This document shows positions 1 to 8,054 of a stretch of 29,565 nt of DNA, in pieces. The position numbers and the translations under genes are program-made. This stretch comes from JAKVCB01 sp963578605 (GTDB lineage Bacteria > Planctomycetota > Planctomycetia > Pirellulales > Lacipirellulaceae), in the NCBI GenBank assembly GCA_963578605.1, contig CAUZEA010000076.1:1-29565 (forward strand), written 5' to 3'. The notes under the pieces are model-generated. The model ran no database searches, had not been told where the DNA came from, and saw only the letters and a list, made by a program, of their open reading frames with translations. Numbering within the stretch: the stretch's first letter is position 1; every line of letters begins with the position of its first letter.

Positions 1-190
1 AGTCTCCAACCTTACAAGTCTCCAACCTTACAAGTCTCCAACCTTACAAGTCTCCAACCTTACAAGTCTCCAACCTTACAAGTCTCCAACCTTACAAGTC
101 TCCAACCTTACAAGTCTCCAACCTTACAAGTCTCCAACCTTACCAGTCTCCAACCTTACCAGTCTCCAACCTTACCAGTCTCCAACCTTA
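1..190. repeat. 16-bp tandem repeat array (about 12 copies)
   Basis: A 16-bp unit, agtctccaaccttaca, is repeated head to tail with no spacers. Copies 1-8 (1-128) end in ttaca, copies 9-11 (129-176) end in ttacc, and a 14-bp partial copy closes the array at 190. The order of the two variants suggests expansion by slippage or unequal crossing-over from two founder units. The array runs off the left edge, so its true size is unknown. It lies about 260 bp beyond the 3' end of thrS. 16 bp is not a multiple of three, so a coding role is unlikely. Confidence 0.97.
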
Positions 191-250
191 GCGGTGCCGT
201 ACGGGCAGATTCTAACACCAGCGGTGCCGTACGGGCGGATTCTAACACCA
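191..250. repeat. 30-bp tandem duplication abutting the 16-bp array
   Basis: Two copies of a 30-bp unit (191-220 and 221-250) differ at one base (gggcaga against gggcgga). The unit starts gcggtgccgtacgggc, contains the near-palindrome ccgtacgg, and ends ttctaacacca. It begins exactly where the 16-bp array ends although the two units are unrelated. The remaining bases up to the thrS stop (251-448) show no gene and no clear terminator. Confidence 0.95.
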
Positions 251-448
251 TTAGGGCAAGTATGGGTTACAAAACGGGCGAAAGTCAACCAGTTTTCCCG
301 GTGTTTATCCCCCCTATTTATATGGCGAGCATTTTTTCCGGTCACTGAACACCAACTTGTCAAAGGACAGGATTGCGTAAACGTTAAAAGCGGTTTACTC
401 AAACACGGGAGCAGTCACTCGAAGCGGGACAAGCAAACCGGCCGCATC

Positions 449-2629
449 TCAGTACTGGTTTTGATGGCCATGATCAGCCAGGGCGTCTGCATCGCTCCGG
501 ACCACCTGTCGCACCACCTTCGTGGCGATTTCTTGGTGAAGCTTCGTGGCAGCTTCTTCGACCGACATTGCCCCGAGGTCCCCCTCCAGACGATCTCGAA
601 CCGTGACGGTGCACGCATCACGGTCTTTTTCGCCAACCACAAACATGTAGGGAATCAGTTCCAATTGGGCATCCCGGATTTTGGCGCCCAGCTTGGCGCT
701 CCGATAATCACCCGTTACCCGCAGGTCAGCCGCACGCAACCGCTGCTCGACCTCCCGGCCATATGCTTCGGACTTTTCGCTGACGGTCAACACGCGTACC
801 TGCTCAGGAGCCAGCCAGAGCGGAAAGGCACCGGCGAAATGCTCGATCAAGACCCCAATGGTTCGCTCCATCGAGCCCAGCGGTGTACGATGGATCATCA
901 CCGGGCGGTGGGGCTGGTTGTCGGTGCCCGTGTATTCCAGTGCAAATCGCTGTTCACTCGGCAGGTTGTAGTCCAGTTGCACGGTGCCCAACTGCCACTC
1001 GCGACCAATGCAGTCAGTTACCACAAAGTCGATTTTCGGACCGTAAAAGGCTGCCTCGCCTGGTTCGGGCTCGCATCCGGGCAGTTCCATCTCCCGGGCA
1101 ACTTGCTCGATGGCTGCTTCGGCACGATCCCACAACTGCTCGCTTCCAACGTACTTTTTGCTATCGGGATCACGAAAACCCAACCGCACGCGGTATTGGT
1201 CCATTCCCAGGCACTGAAGCAAATCGCATGTCATTTCCAGGCATCCCCGCACTTCATCTGCAACCTGATCGTCGGTACAAAAAATGTGAGCGTCATCCTG
1301 GGTAAATCCCCGCACACGCGTCATTCCGCTTAACTCACCCGACTGTTCATATCGGTAAACGGTGCCAAACTCGGCAAGTCTCAGCGGCAAGTCGCGGTAA
1401 CTGCGAGATTGCGACTTGTAGATCATGATGTGGTGAGGGCAGTTCATCGGTTTGAGCAGATACCGTTCTTGCTCGTGTATCCAGGTGTTCAGCGAAGCAA
1501 TCCGCACATCCAAAGGGGCGGTAAGGTCGTACTGCCCCGCAAATCCGAGAAACCGGGCAGCGCCAAGAAGCTTTGTTTCGTCCTCGGCGGTGACCTGGCC
1601 TGCCTCGAGTCGCTCCATCCACGCATCGACCAACTGGCCTGCTTTGTGTTCCGACAGGGGAGCAAATTGCGAGTCGCGGTAGTAAGGGAAGTGCCCCGAG
1701 ATTTCGTAAAGCTCAACCCGCCCTATGTTTGGGGTAAAGACCGCCTCGTAACCCCGCTGCCTGAGTTCTTGTTTGATGTAGTCCTCCAAAGTCTGCCGGA
1801 TGATTGCTCCCTTCGGCAGCCACAGCACCAGGCCAGAGCCTACGGTCGGACTGATGGTGAATAAACCAAGTTGCTTGCCCAGTAGCCGATGGTCGCGACG
1901 TTTGGCCTCCTCCAGACGCTTGAGATAGTCCTTCAACGCTTCTTTGTCGAAGAACGCTGTTGCGTACAGCCGTTGGAGTTGTTGACGCGATGCGTCCCCT
2001 TTCCAATAAGCACCCGCAACCGAAAGCAGCTTGAAGGCCTTACCAATTCGGCCCGTACTCGGAATGTGTTGACCACGGCAAAGATCGATGAATTCGCCCT
2101 GGCGGTAAAATGACAGTTCTTCCTCCTCAGCCAGCCCCGTTTCGATATGCTCGACTTTGAATTCCTGGCCAAGCTCGCGGACAAGGGAAACCGCCTCCTG
2201 ACGAGGAACGACGACACGCTCGAACTGCTGGTTATCCTTGATAATCTTTTTCATTTCCGCTTCGATTTTCGGAAAGTCCTCTTCCGAAATCGGTGACGGT
2301 AACGAGAAATCGTAATAGAACCCAGTCGCAGTTGTGGGTCCAAAAGCGAGTTGGACCCCGCTGTAAAGCCTCATCACAGCCTGCGCCATAACATGCGCAC
2401 ACGAATGCCGCATGATATCGAGCGCCTTGGCGTCCCGATTCGTGAGGAACCGAAGCGTAACCTCGCCCGACTCTGGTAGTGGTGTCGACAAGTCGACGAT
2501 TTGATCGTCGACTTCAGCAACGATGGCTGCCCTTGCCAAGCCAGGGCCCAGGTCAGCCGCAATTTGGGCAGAATTGATTGGAGAGGAATAAGCTCGCTGG
2601 CTGCCGTCAGGCAACGTGACATTCAGCAT
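449..2629 (-). CDS. thrS: threonine--tRNA ligase
   Basis: Charges tRNA(Thr) with threonine in the cytoplasm. The 726-residue protein has the usual order: TGS domain (about 1-62), editing domain with HSCAH (75-79) and CRGQH (184-188), class II catalytic core with MNCPHH (395-400), motif 2 around FRDPDS/TRVRGF, the DDAHIF segment (445-450) and motif 3 at IHRTPLGSMER (579-589), then the anticodon-binding domain. Expected zinc ligands are Cys397, His447 and His580. The frame stays open upstream to a GTG at 2707, but the TGS domain begins with MLNVTLPDG, so the ATG at 2629 is the better start. It is longer than the usual roughly 640 residues, largely because of about 45-50 extra residues between the motif 1 region (GHFPYYRDSQF, 312-322) and MNCPHH. 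The C-terminal tail is also slightly extended. Monocistronic as far as seen. Confidence 0.97.
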   Translation of the reverse strand: MLNVTLPDGSQRAYSSPINSAQIAADLGPGLARAAIVAEVDDQIVDLSTPLPESGEVTLRFLTNRDAKALDIMRHSCAHVMAQAVMRLYSGVQLAFGPTTATGFYYDFSLPSPISEEDFPKIEAEMKKIIKDNQQFERVVVPRQEAVSLVRELGQEFKVEHIETGLAEEEELSFYRQGEFIDLCRGQHIPSTGRIGKAFKLLSVAGAYWKGDASRQQLQRLYATAFFDKEALKDYLKRLEEAKRRDHRLLGKQLGLFTISPTVGSGLVLWLPKGAIIRQTLEDYIKQELRQRGYEAVFTPNIGRVELYEISGHFPYYRDSQFAPLSEHKAGQLVDAWMERLEAGQVTAEDETKLLGAARFLGFAGQYDLTAPLDVRIASLNTWIHEQERYLLKPMNCPHHIMIYKSQSRSYRDLPLRLAEFGTVYRYEQSGELSGMTRVRGFTQDDAHIFCTDDQVADEVRGCLEMTCDLLQCLGMDQYRVRLGFRDPDSKKYVGSEQLWDRAEAAIEQVAREMELPGCEPEPGEAAFYGPKIDFVVTDCIGREWQLGTVQLDYNLPSEQRFALEYTGTDNQPHRPVMIHRTPLGSMERTIGVLIEHFAGAFPLWLAPEQVRVLTVSEKSEAYGREVEQRLRAADLRVTGDYRSAKLGAKIRDAQLELIPYMFVVGEKDRDACTVTVRDRLEGDLGAMSVEEAATKLHQEIATKVVRQVVRSDADALADHGHQNQY

Positions 2630-2726
2630 GGCAGAGACAGAATTGAATACGGCAGCGTCGGGCCCGCGATTGACTTCTCCACAACAGAAGTCGATACCAG
2701 ATCGCACGCCAACCTACGGTGGGAAA

Positions 2727-2763
2727 AGTATACTCGGTGCAGACGCCTCAGACCATGCGTCTG
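2727..2763 (-). promoter_or_regulatory. candidate thrS promoter element with inverted repeat
   Basis: On the minus strand a TATACT hexamer (complement of 2727-2732) lies about 97 nt upstream of the chosen thrS start. Just upstream of it is a perfect 7-bp inverted repeat, cagacgc (2740-2746) and gcgtctg (2757-2763), with a 10-nt loop. The repeat covers where a -35 element would be, so it could be an operator. No good -35 hexamer is visible, and no T-box features were recognised in the leader. Confidence 0.3.
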
Positions 2764-3179
2764 GAACGCAACTCGCTACCGTGATCAACATCCCTGGGTT
2801 TTGAGTAAAATGCGCAGTTTGGAGGGGCTTGTTGTCTTGGGCATCTGACCAATCCTACAGACGAAAAGCAACAGGGATGCTTTTTTTCCGTGTCAAAGTG
2901 CCCAGTCATCTTCTGCTGGTCGATCAAATTCGCATCGTCTTGCTTGCCGAGACTAATTGGGTCAAAACAACCAAAACTTCCGTGAGTCGACTTCACCCAC
3001 TTTGTGGCACATTTTGCGCCACCCTGCCCAACCGACGGTACCTGTGAGGTCGATTTCAAAAATCGGCCATGCGTGTTTTCCTGTTGCTACTCTTTGGCTT
3101 ACGTCACGTGTAAGGACGAGACCAATCCCGTTTGGTACAGGCCTTGCTACTTGCTATAGGAACCACGGGAAGTGATGTC
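2764..3179. other. intergenic region between thrS and a receiver gene
   Basis: Together with the thrS leader this is about 550 bp between divergent genes. Open frames on both strands are short, overlap one another and have no recognisable domains. I saw no tRNA, terminator or repeat in it. Confidence 0.6.
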
Positions 3180-3623
3180 ATGACTTCACGACCACACGTC
3201 AATTTCTCAACGAGATCGCCTCACGAAATTTTCCAGGAGGACCGTACCTTGATCACCTACGCGACGCCACGAGCCCAGATTATCGTCGTGGATTCCCATC
3301 CCCGCGACTACGACCTGCTTGCACATGACCGCGCACTCAGTCGCCTGGAATTCCAGTTTTTCCCCGATGGGCGTTCACTCCTTCGAAATCGGCAAACGAC
3401 GTCTCCGGAGCTCGTCATTATCAATATGCACCTGCCCGACATGTCGGGATTGGACATCTACCAAGTAGTTTTCCAGCGTTGGCCAGAAATCCCCGTGTAC
3501 CTTGTGGGTGACGATTACCGCCCGGATGACGAAATCCAGGCCCGCATGTGTGGTGCCATATTTTACTTTTGCAAACCGTTGCAACGGGAGTGGTTGACTG
3601 CGGCCAAGGGTCTGTACGCTTGA
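3180..3623 (+). CDS. stand-alone degenerate response-regulator receiver protein
   Basis: A 147-residue protein with one CheY-like receiver domain at about 32-140 after a 30-residue N-terminal tail. Beta-1 reads AQIIVVDSH (32-40), with a single acidic residue (D38) where phospho-receivers have two. The phosphoacceptor segment reads LVIINMHLPDMSGLD (78-92): the aspartate is replaced by Asn82 while the following LPDMSG is intact. The switch Thr/Ser position appears to be Gly110 (VYLVGDD), and the conserved lysine is kept in FYFCKPLQ (Lys132). There is no output domain. The fold should therefore be kept without normal Asp phosphorylation, perhaps for a protein-interaction role. The ATG at 3180 is preferred over a TTG 48 nt upstream because the domain starts well inside and the upstream residues look non-coding. 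No neighbouring kinase is visible. Confidence 0.8.
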   Translation: MTSRPHVNFSTRSPHEIFQEDRTLITYATPRAQIIVVDSHPRDYDLLAHDRALSRLEFQFFPDGRSLLRNRQTTSPELVIINMHLPDMSGLDIYQVVFQRWPEIPVYLVGDDYRPDDEIQARMCGAIFYFCKPLQREWLTAAKGLYA

Positions 3624-4052
3624 CGGCGGTTTGAAACGAGGGTCCCAGCGGCCAGGTTTTCCAGTTCACGCGATCCATTTCCGAAGAAACCACGAGCACG
3701 CCTGAGGGCAGACCTGAGGACAAAAATGTCTTCATCGATATCAAATATATAGCAATAATTCCTGGCGACAGGAAAATTAATACACCTCTTAAGAAGGAGT
3801 CAACCGAAGATCACGAACTCGACTTCGCTTTGTTTCAAGGTTGCTGCGTTTTATGAAAATGATCCAACTGGGTTAAACTGACCCTACTCGTTCCATATTG
3901 CAAGTTAGCTCACTTCTCCGCTTTTCTGCTTGGCAGGAGGCCGTTCGACGTGGGGGAGGGACCGGTCAAGAACCGGTTTTCCAGAGAAATTGGCAGCTAT
4001 CAGGGGAATTATCGGAGGAAATACCTATTTGCGGCACACCGCACGGCTGCTC

Positions 4053-4106
4053 CCTGCCCGAGGATTTACACACGATTAGCCTGCCCGAGGATTTACACAC
4101 GATTAG
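4053..4106. repeat. 27-bp perfect tandem duplication
   Basis: Two identical head-to-tail copies of a 27-bp unit beginning cctgcccgaggatttacac and ending acgattag (4053-4079 and 4080-4106). Perfect identity suggests a recent event. Confidence 0.95.
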
Positions 4107-4217
4107 AAGGATGGCGGCTGGCAAGTAGCGGTGGACCACTATTTCCATCTTTCCTGGGATTTTAACAACTCGATACTTGACGGCCCGACTCTTCCACATT
4201 AAAGTAACTGTGTGGCT

Positions 4218-4286
4218 GACGTATGGAGACTCGTTAGAGGACGTATGGAGACTCGTTAGAAGAGGACGTATGGAGACTCGTTAGAG
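4218..4286. repeat. 22-bp tandem repeat, three copies
   Basis: The unit gacgtatggagactcgttag plus ag occurs at 4218-4239, 4240-4264 (with a 3-bp insertion, agaag instead of ag at its end) and 4265-4286. It lies 160-230 bp upstream of the PEP-CTERM start codon. Confidence 0.95.
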
Positions 4287-4340
4287 GTGGCCATGTGGAG
4301 GTGCCTCGCCCGTTCTCAACGAGGGGTTGGGGACCAACGG

Positions 4341-4394
4341 TTAATTGGAATTTCCGTAACACAGATTTTAATTGGAACTTCCGCAAGACAATTT
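4341..4394. repeat. 27-bp imperfect tandem duplication
   Basis: The units ttaattggaatttccgtaac... (4341-4367) and ttaattggaacttccgcaag... (from 4368) have a 27-bp period with a few substitutions. The copies are more diverged than the other repeats nearby, so probably older. They end about 50 bp before the PEP-CTERM start. Confidence 0.8.
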
Positions 4395-4444
4395 TTTTCG
4401 TCCTGAGTCTAGCTAATGACTTTGCAAAATACGGGGAGCTAATG

Positions 4445-5116
4445 ATGACATCGGCAGCAATCAAAAGTAAATCTTTCATGGCTTGGGCTTTGGGCCTTTC
4501 TCTCGGTTTAGTTTTGCCTCAACTCTGTTTTGGCAGTACGATCGAAATCGAATTTACCGGCGTTGATATCAGTTATAATGGAACTGAGATTGTCGATAGC
4601 GATCCCTTCTCCGCGGATCCCGACCCCTTGACCTCGGTTGTGATTACCATGGGCGACACGCTGGCTGGGCCAGTCATCACCGATTTCATTAGTCAAAATT
4701 TGTACATTCCCGCAGTCTCAGCGATTCCACAGACTGGTGGGTCCACACAGAGCGGTGCAGGTGGATCGCTGTACCTTGAGCTTGGCACAGGCAATCACCT
4801 GGATTTGACATTAGGAGAAGTCGATATCAGTTACATCGACTTTCATGGTACATTGCAGTTCGTCTTCGCAGCAACGATTGGTGGTGTTTCTGCACAGGAC
4901 CTACCGTATGGTTTGCAAATTGGCCAAAAACTGGGCGTATCGTTTTCAACGCAAGTTGCGGCCGGGTCGCTCACCAAATCGAATGGCTCTGTCAGTGGTT
5001 TCACGGCAGCCGGGACGGGTGAAGTGGAAGGTCCTGCCGTTCCCGAGCCGACCGGTTTCGTTCTACTGATGCTTGTCATCGCTGGTGCGTGCAGCCTTCG
5101 ACATCGACGAAAGTGA
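4445..5116 (+). CDS. PEP-CTERM sorting domain protein
   Basis: A 223-residue exported protein. The N-terminus has a basic stretch (AAIKSKS) and a hydrophobic core (FMAWALGLSLGLVLPQL) ending near CFGST, a typical signal peptide. The middle is Gly/Ser/Thr-rich and beta-strand-like with no recognised enzyme domain. The C-terminus is a textbook PEP-CTERM signal: VPEP at 199-202, a hydrophobic helix (TGFVLLMLVIAGAC), then basic RHRRK. Such signals are processed by an exosortase and are associated with surface or matrix proteins. Two adjacent ATGs occur (4442 and 4445); the GGAG at 4435-4438 is better spaced for 4445. The frame is open further upstream to 4295 but there reads through the 27-bp repeats, so I do not count it. 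The function of the mature domain is unknown. Confidence 0.85.
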   Translation: MTSAAIKSKSFMAWALGLSLGLVLPQLCFGSTIEIEFTGVDISYNGTEIVDSDPFSADPDPLTSVVITMGDTLAGPVITDFISQNLYIPAVSAIPQTGGSTQSGAGGSLYLELGTGNHLDLTLGEVDISYIDFHGTLQFVFAATIGGVSAQDLPYGLQIGQKLGVSFSTQVAAGSLTKSNGSVSGFTAAGTGEVEGPAVPEPTGFVLLMLVIAGACSLRHRRK

Positions 5117-5164
5117 GGGGTGGCATCTGAGTTCAGCGCGAACTCGTATCGCAAAACAGCAAAA

Positions 5165-5203
5165 AGCGAGTGGGAACCCTGGGCGGTTCCCACCCGCTTT
5201 TTT
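5165..5203 (+). terminator. Rho-independent terminator of the PEP-CTERM gene
   Basis: agcgagtgggaacc (5165-5178) pairs with ggttcccacccgct (5185-5198) across a 6-nt loop with one mismatch, followed by six Ts (5198-5203). A run of As just before the stem means it may also work on the opposite strand. It begins 48 nt after the stop codon. Confidence 0.9.
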
Positions 5204-5930
5204 AATAGATCGTTTTCCGACGATCAAACTTTATTGCCTTCGCGACCGATAGTCACGGCAACCTGTACATGGTCAACGAATCGGCCAATGCGTGTCGATC
5301 TTCGTGCCAATTCCAGCTGGAGATTACAAGGGCGACCTCCTCTTCGATGCGGTTGACACGACCATGTGGCAGGACCCGTTGGGCGAGGAAAGCAACCTGC
5401 GGACCGATGGCACCGGTAAACGCTGGGTCAACCTGCCCCTCTATCAAGGGTGGCAAGAAAACATTCGGGTAGCTGCGGGGTGTCGTTTGGCCCAGCCCTT
5501 GGGGGTCACGGCGCCAGTTTCCTGGTTGCTGATCGGCAGCGTGGCCATGGCGGCCTGATTTCTCCGTCGGTGTTTCCAGCCCAGCTAGCCAGTGCCGACC
5601 GGTCCACAGCAGCCCCAGCCGAACGATCCCGGCTACAGCGGCGTTGGATGGTTGCCGCACGGGCGAACCAGCAGCGGTTGTTTGGGCGTTCCAAAGGCTG
5701 GACCCGAATTGTTGATCCGACAAGAGATTGTTCATTTCTTGAGGTCATTCTGGTTGGAACTCAGAGCGAGTTTCAGGTGACGCAACGTGCTGGGGAGTAT
5801 CTCCCAGGTCTATTTGCCAGGTTCAGTACGACTTTGCCGCCTGGGGCATCGGGTTGACCGGAAAGGCCAGCACTGCCGGTAACGCTCCGAGATTTGCAAG
5901 TGGGGGGCCCGCACCCGAACCGTTTGAGCC
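5204..5930. pseudogene. possible decayed coding sequence, otherwise gene-free
   Basis: About 730 bp between the terminator and the purE leader has no intact gene. On the plus strand, protein-like segments appear in different frames. One frame reads FIAFATDSHGNLYMVNE (from about 5218); another, from about 5290, reads FVPIPAGDYKGDLLFDAVD and goes on without a stop to 5558. The same frame later reads GPQQPQPNDPGYSGVGW (about 5598-5650) after in-frame stops. This would fit an old gene broken by frameshifts and stops, but I recognise no family. A 160-residue minus-strand frame (5253-5735) covers the same ground and looks like a shadow. Low confidence. Confidence 0.25.
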
Positions 5931-6048
5931 TATAATGCGGTGGTTGACCAGCGAGCAATCTTTGCGAGCCAATGGCCCTGGTTGAGTTAGCAGGGATTAA
6001 ATTTTGCGATCCCCGGATCGCGCAGAGAACCTCACAGGTAATCGCAAT
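5931..6048 (+). promoter_or_regulatory. candidate purE promoter and leader hairpin
   Basis: A perfect TATAAT (5931-5936) lies 113 nt upstream of the purE start, with no good -35 at the expected distance. The leader holds a perfect 6-bp hairpin, gcgatc (6006-6011), loop cccg, gatcgc (6016-6021), 27 nt before the ATG. No recognised purine riboswitch aptamer was seen. Confidence 0.4.
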
Positions 6049-6555
6049 ATGTCCACCGTCATTGAAGCACCTGAAGTTGGCGTGATTATGGGATCACGAA
6101 GTGATTGGGAGACGATGCAGGCAGCGGTTAAGGTGTTGACCGATTTCGAGGTGGCCTACGAAAGCCAGATCGTGTCGGCGCACCGCACTCCGGAACGGAT
6201 GGTGCAGTATGCACAGACTGCCGAACGTCGTGGACTGAAGGTGCTCATTGCCGGTGCTGGTGGGGCAGCGCATCTGCCGGGCATGGTTGCCGCGCTGACG
6301 ACACTGCCTGTTCTGGGGGTACCCGTCCAGAGCAAGGCACTGAGCGGTCTCGATTCGTTGCTGTCGATAGTTCAAATGCCTGGTGGTGTACCGGTGGGAA
6401 CGCTGGCGATCGGAGTTGCCGGTGCCAAAAACGCAGGCCTGCTTGCAATTCGGATCCTGGCAACCCAGCGAAATGATTTGCGGAAAAAACTGCAACAACA
6501 TCGGCAAGAACAAAGCGAACGGGTGCGAAACGATTCGCTGCCTGACATGGACTAA
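6049..6555 (+). CDS. purE: N5-carboxyaminoimidazole ribonucleotide mutase (class I PurE)
   Basis: Converts N5-CAIR to CAIR in de novo purine synthesis. The 168-residue protein carries the class I signatures: VGVIMGSRSDW (10-20), the catalytic-histidine segment SAHRTPERM (43-51), IAGAGGAAHLPGMVAALT (67-84) and SIVQMPGGVPVGTLAIG (106-122). Length is normal for PurE (about 160-170), with a charged C-terminal tail (KKLQQHRQEQSER). The frame is open upstream to 6004, but family alignment favours the ATG at 6049. The ribosome-binding site there is weak (acagg about 10 nt upstream). purK follows after 61 bp on the same strand; the two act consecutively and are probably co-transcribed. Confidence 0.97.
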   Translation: MSTVIEAPEVGVIMGSRSDWETMQAAVKVLTDFEVAYESQIVSAHRTPERMVQYAQTAERRGLKVLIAGAGGAAHLPGMVAALTTLPVLGVPVQSKALSGLDSLLSIVQMPGGVPVGTLAIGVAGAKNAGLLAIRILATQRNDLRKKLQQHRQEQSERVRNDSLPDMD

Positions 6556-6616
6556 GCAGTTGGGCTGACCAAGAGCAGGATCGACCTTTGCGGGTACTGG
6601 TGAAGGAAAGGAAACC

Positions 6617-7801
6617 ATGACCACCATGCAGTTGGACGCCGTACCATCGACAACTCAATCGTCTTCCTCAGCGCTACCTCCTGGTTCAGCGATCGGCATC
6701 TTTGGAAGTGGGCAATTGGGGCGGATGTTCACCCAAGCTGCCCAGCGGATGGGATATCGCGTCCATCTGTTTTCGACCGACCAGGCGAGTCCGACTGGTG
6801 AGGCTGCCGATTCGCAGTATAACGCGGCCTACGACGACCTGGATGCGGTGGCGGACTTTGCCCGTGAAGTCGAAGTGATTACGTTCGAGTTTGAAAACGT
6901 GCCGTTTTCTGCCCTTGATCGAGCTCAACAATTGGTTCCCGTGCGACCTTCGGCAGCAGTTCTGAAAACGGTACAACACCGGGTCCGCGAAAAAAGATTT
7001 CTCCAACAGATTGGCGTCACTTGCACTCCCTTTTGCGCTGTCAGTTCAGGGAGCGACTTGCAACATGCGGTTTCTGCGCTGGGTTGCCCGGTCGTTCTAA
7101 AGACCGTCCAGGAGGGTTACGATGGCAAAGGTCAGGTTCGCATCGACAAAGCTGAAGACGCGGCCAGCGCCTGGAAGTCGCTCGGATCAACGGAAGCAAT
7201 TCTCGAGGGCTTTGTTGATTTCTCCCATGAATTGTCGATTCTGGCGGCTCGCGGCATGGATGGGTCCATCGCAACGTATGGGCCAATCGGCAACCAACAC
7301 GATCAACACATTCTGGATGTGTCGATAATACCCCTTCGGGCATTGGCCGAGGTGGGACCAAAAGCCATTGAAATTGCCTGCACGATCGTCACACAACTCG
7401 ATGTGATTGGGATAATCTGCGTCGAGTTCTTCCTCACCAAGGATGGTCAATTGTTCGTAAACGAGATCGCGCCTCGCCCGCACAATTCTGGTCATTTGAC
7501 GATGGACGCTTTTGTGACGAGCCAGTTTGAGCAACAGGTGCGGACCGTGTGCGGGATGCCACTTGGCTCGGCGGTCCAGACAGGCCCGGCGGCCATGGCA
7601 AATCTCCTGGGAGACCTTTGGCGTGATGGCGAACCTGACTGGCAGCGAGTTCTCCAGATCCCAGAGGTCAAACTTCACCTTTATGGCAAACAGTGTGCTC
7701 GCCCAGGGCGAAAAATGGGGCACCTGACGGCTCTCGCCGATACGGCCGAAGAAGCCGAACGTATTGTGCGGCAAGCCCGCGAACTTTTGACAACCTGTTA
7801 A
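6617..7801 (+). CDS. purK: N5-carboxyaminoimidazole ribonucleotide synthase (PurK)
   Basis: ATP-dependent carboxylation of AIR to N5-CAIR, the substrate of the adjacent PurE. The 394-residue ATP-grasp enzyme has a nucleotide-binding N-terminal fold with IFGSGQLGRMFTQAA (28-42), the ATP-grasp lysine strand VVLKTVQEGYDGKGQVRI (159-176), and the metal/active-site segment VNEIAPRPHNSGH (281-293). A Ser/Thr-rich extension of about 22 residues precedes the conserved core. The ATG at 6617 follows a strong ribosome-binding site (aaggaaagga). No terminator is evident in the 253-bp spacer after it. Confidence 0.97.
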   Translation: MTTMQLDAVPSTTQSSSSALPPGSAIGIFGSGQLGRMFTQAAQRMGYRVHLFSTDQASPTGEAADSQYNAAYDDLDAVADFAREVEVITFEFENVPFSALDRAQQLVPVRPSAAVLKTVQHRVREKRFLQQIGVTCTPFCAVSSGSDLQHAVSALGCPVVLKTVQEGYDGKGQVRIDKAEDAASAWKSLGSTEAILEGFVDFSHELSILAARGMDGSIATYGPIGNQHDQHILDVSIIPLRALAEVGPKAIEIACTIVTQLDVIGIICVEFFLTKDGQLFVNEIAPRPHNSGHLTMDAFVTSQFEQQVRTVCGMPLGSAVQTGPAAMANLLGDLWRDGEPDWQRVLQIPEVKLHLYGKQCARPGRKMGHLTALADTAEEAERIVRQARELLTTC

Positions 7802-8054
7802 AGTTCACGCAACTCCATTTTGACAGGACATGTACCCCTGCGCATGCCATAATGACCGCCCCAGAAAAAATTTCAGTGTGCCACGGGTTTTGGGTCAGGC
7901 TTTGTAGATTCTGCGGTTATCCACAGATCTCCCAAAAACGGTATGATGATTCAGGCATGATTCGACAGTTCATCCAGGACTTGAGTTTGGCTGCCAGATG
8001 TAAATTCTAGGCTGTTACTGCCGGGTTCTATCACCAACGAAGGAGAAGCAAGTT

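Larger units (their letters stand above)
3624..4444. other. repeat-rich gene-free region upstream of the PEP-CTERM gene
   Basis: About 820 bp without a convincing gene. Small open frames around 3898-4165 are short and pass through a tandem repeat. The region is locally AT-rich (3730-3790) and contains three separate tandem duplications listed individually (4053-4106, 4218-4286, 4341-4394). Confidence 0.7.

Noticed and set aside
1..190. Repeat array as a CRISPR
   Set aside because: Units are 16 bp and directly abutting with no spacers, and no cas genes are present.
194..1333. 379-residue plus-strand open frame over the 3' half of thrS
   Set aside because: It starts inside the 30-bp repeat, lies antisense to a fully conserved ThrRS, and has no recognisable domain.
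3898..4165. Small plus-strand open frames in the repeat-rich region
   Set aside because: They read through the 27-bp duplication, overlap in two frames and have no ribosome-binding site or family resemblance.
5253..5735. 160-residue minus-strand open frame with ATG
   Set aside because: Composition is shadow-like (Gln/Arg/Pro-rich) and plus-strand segments opposite look more protein-like; no domain was recognised.
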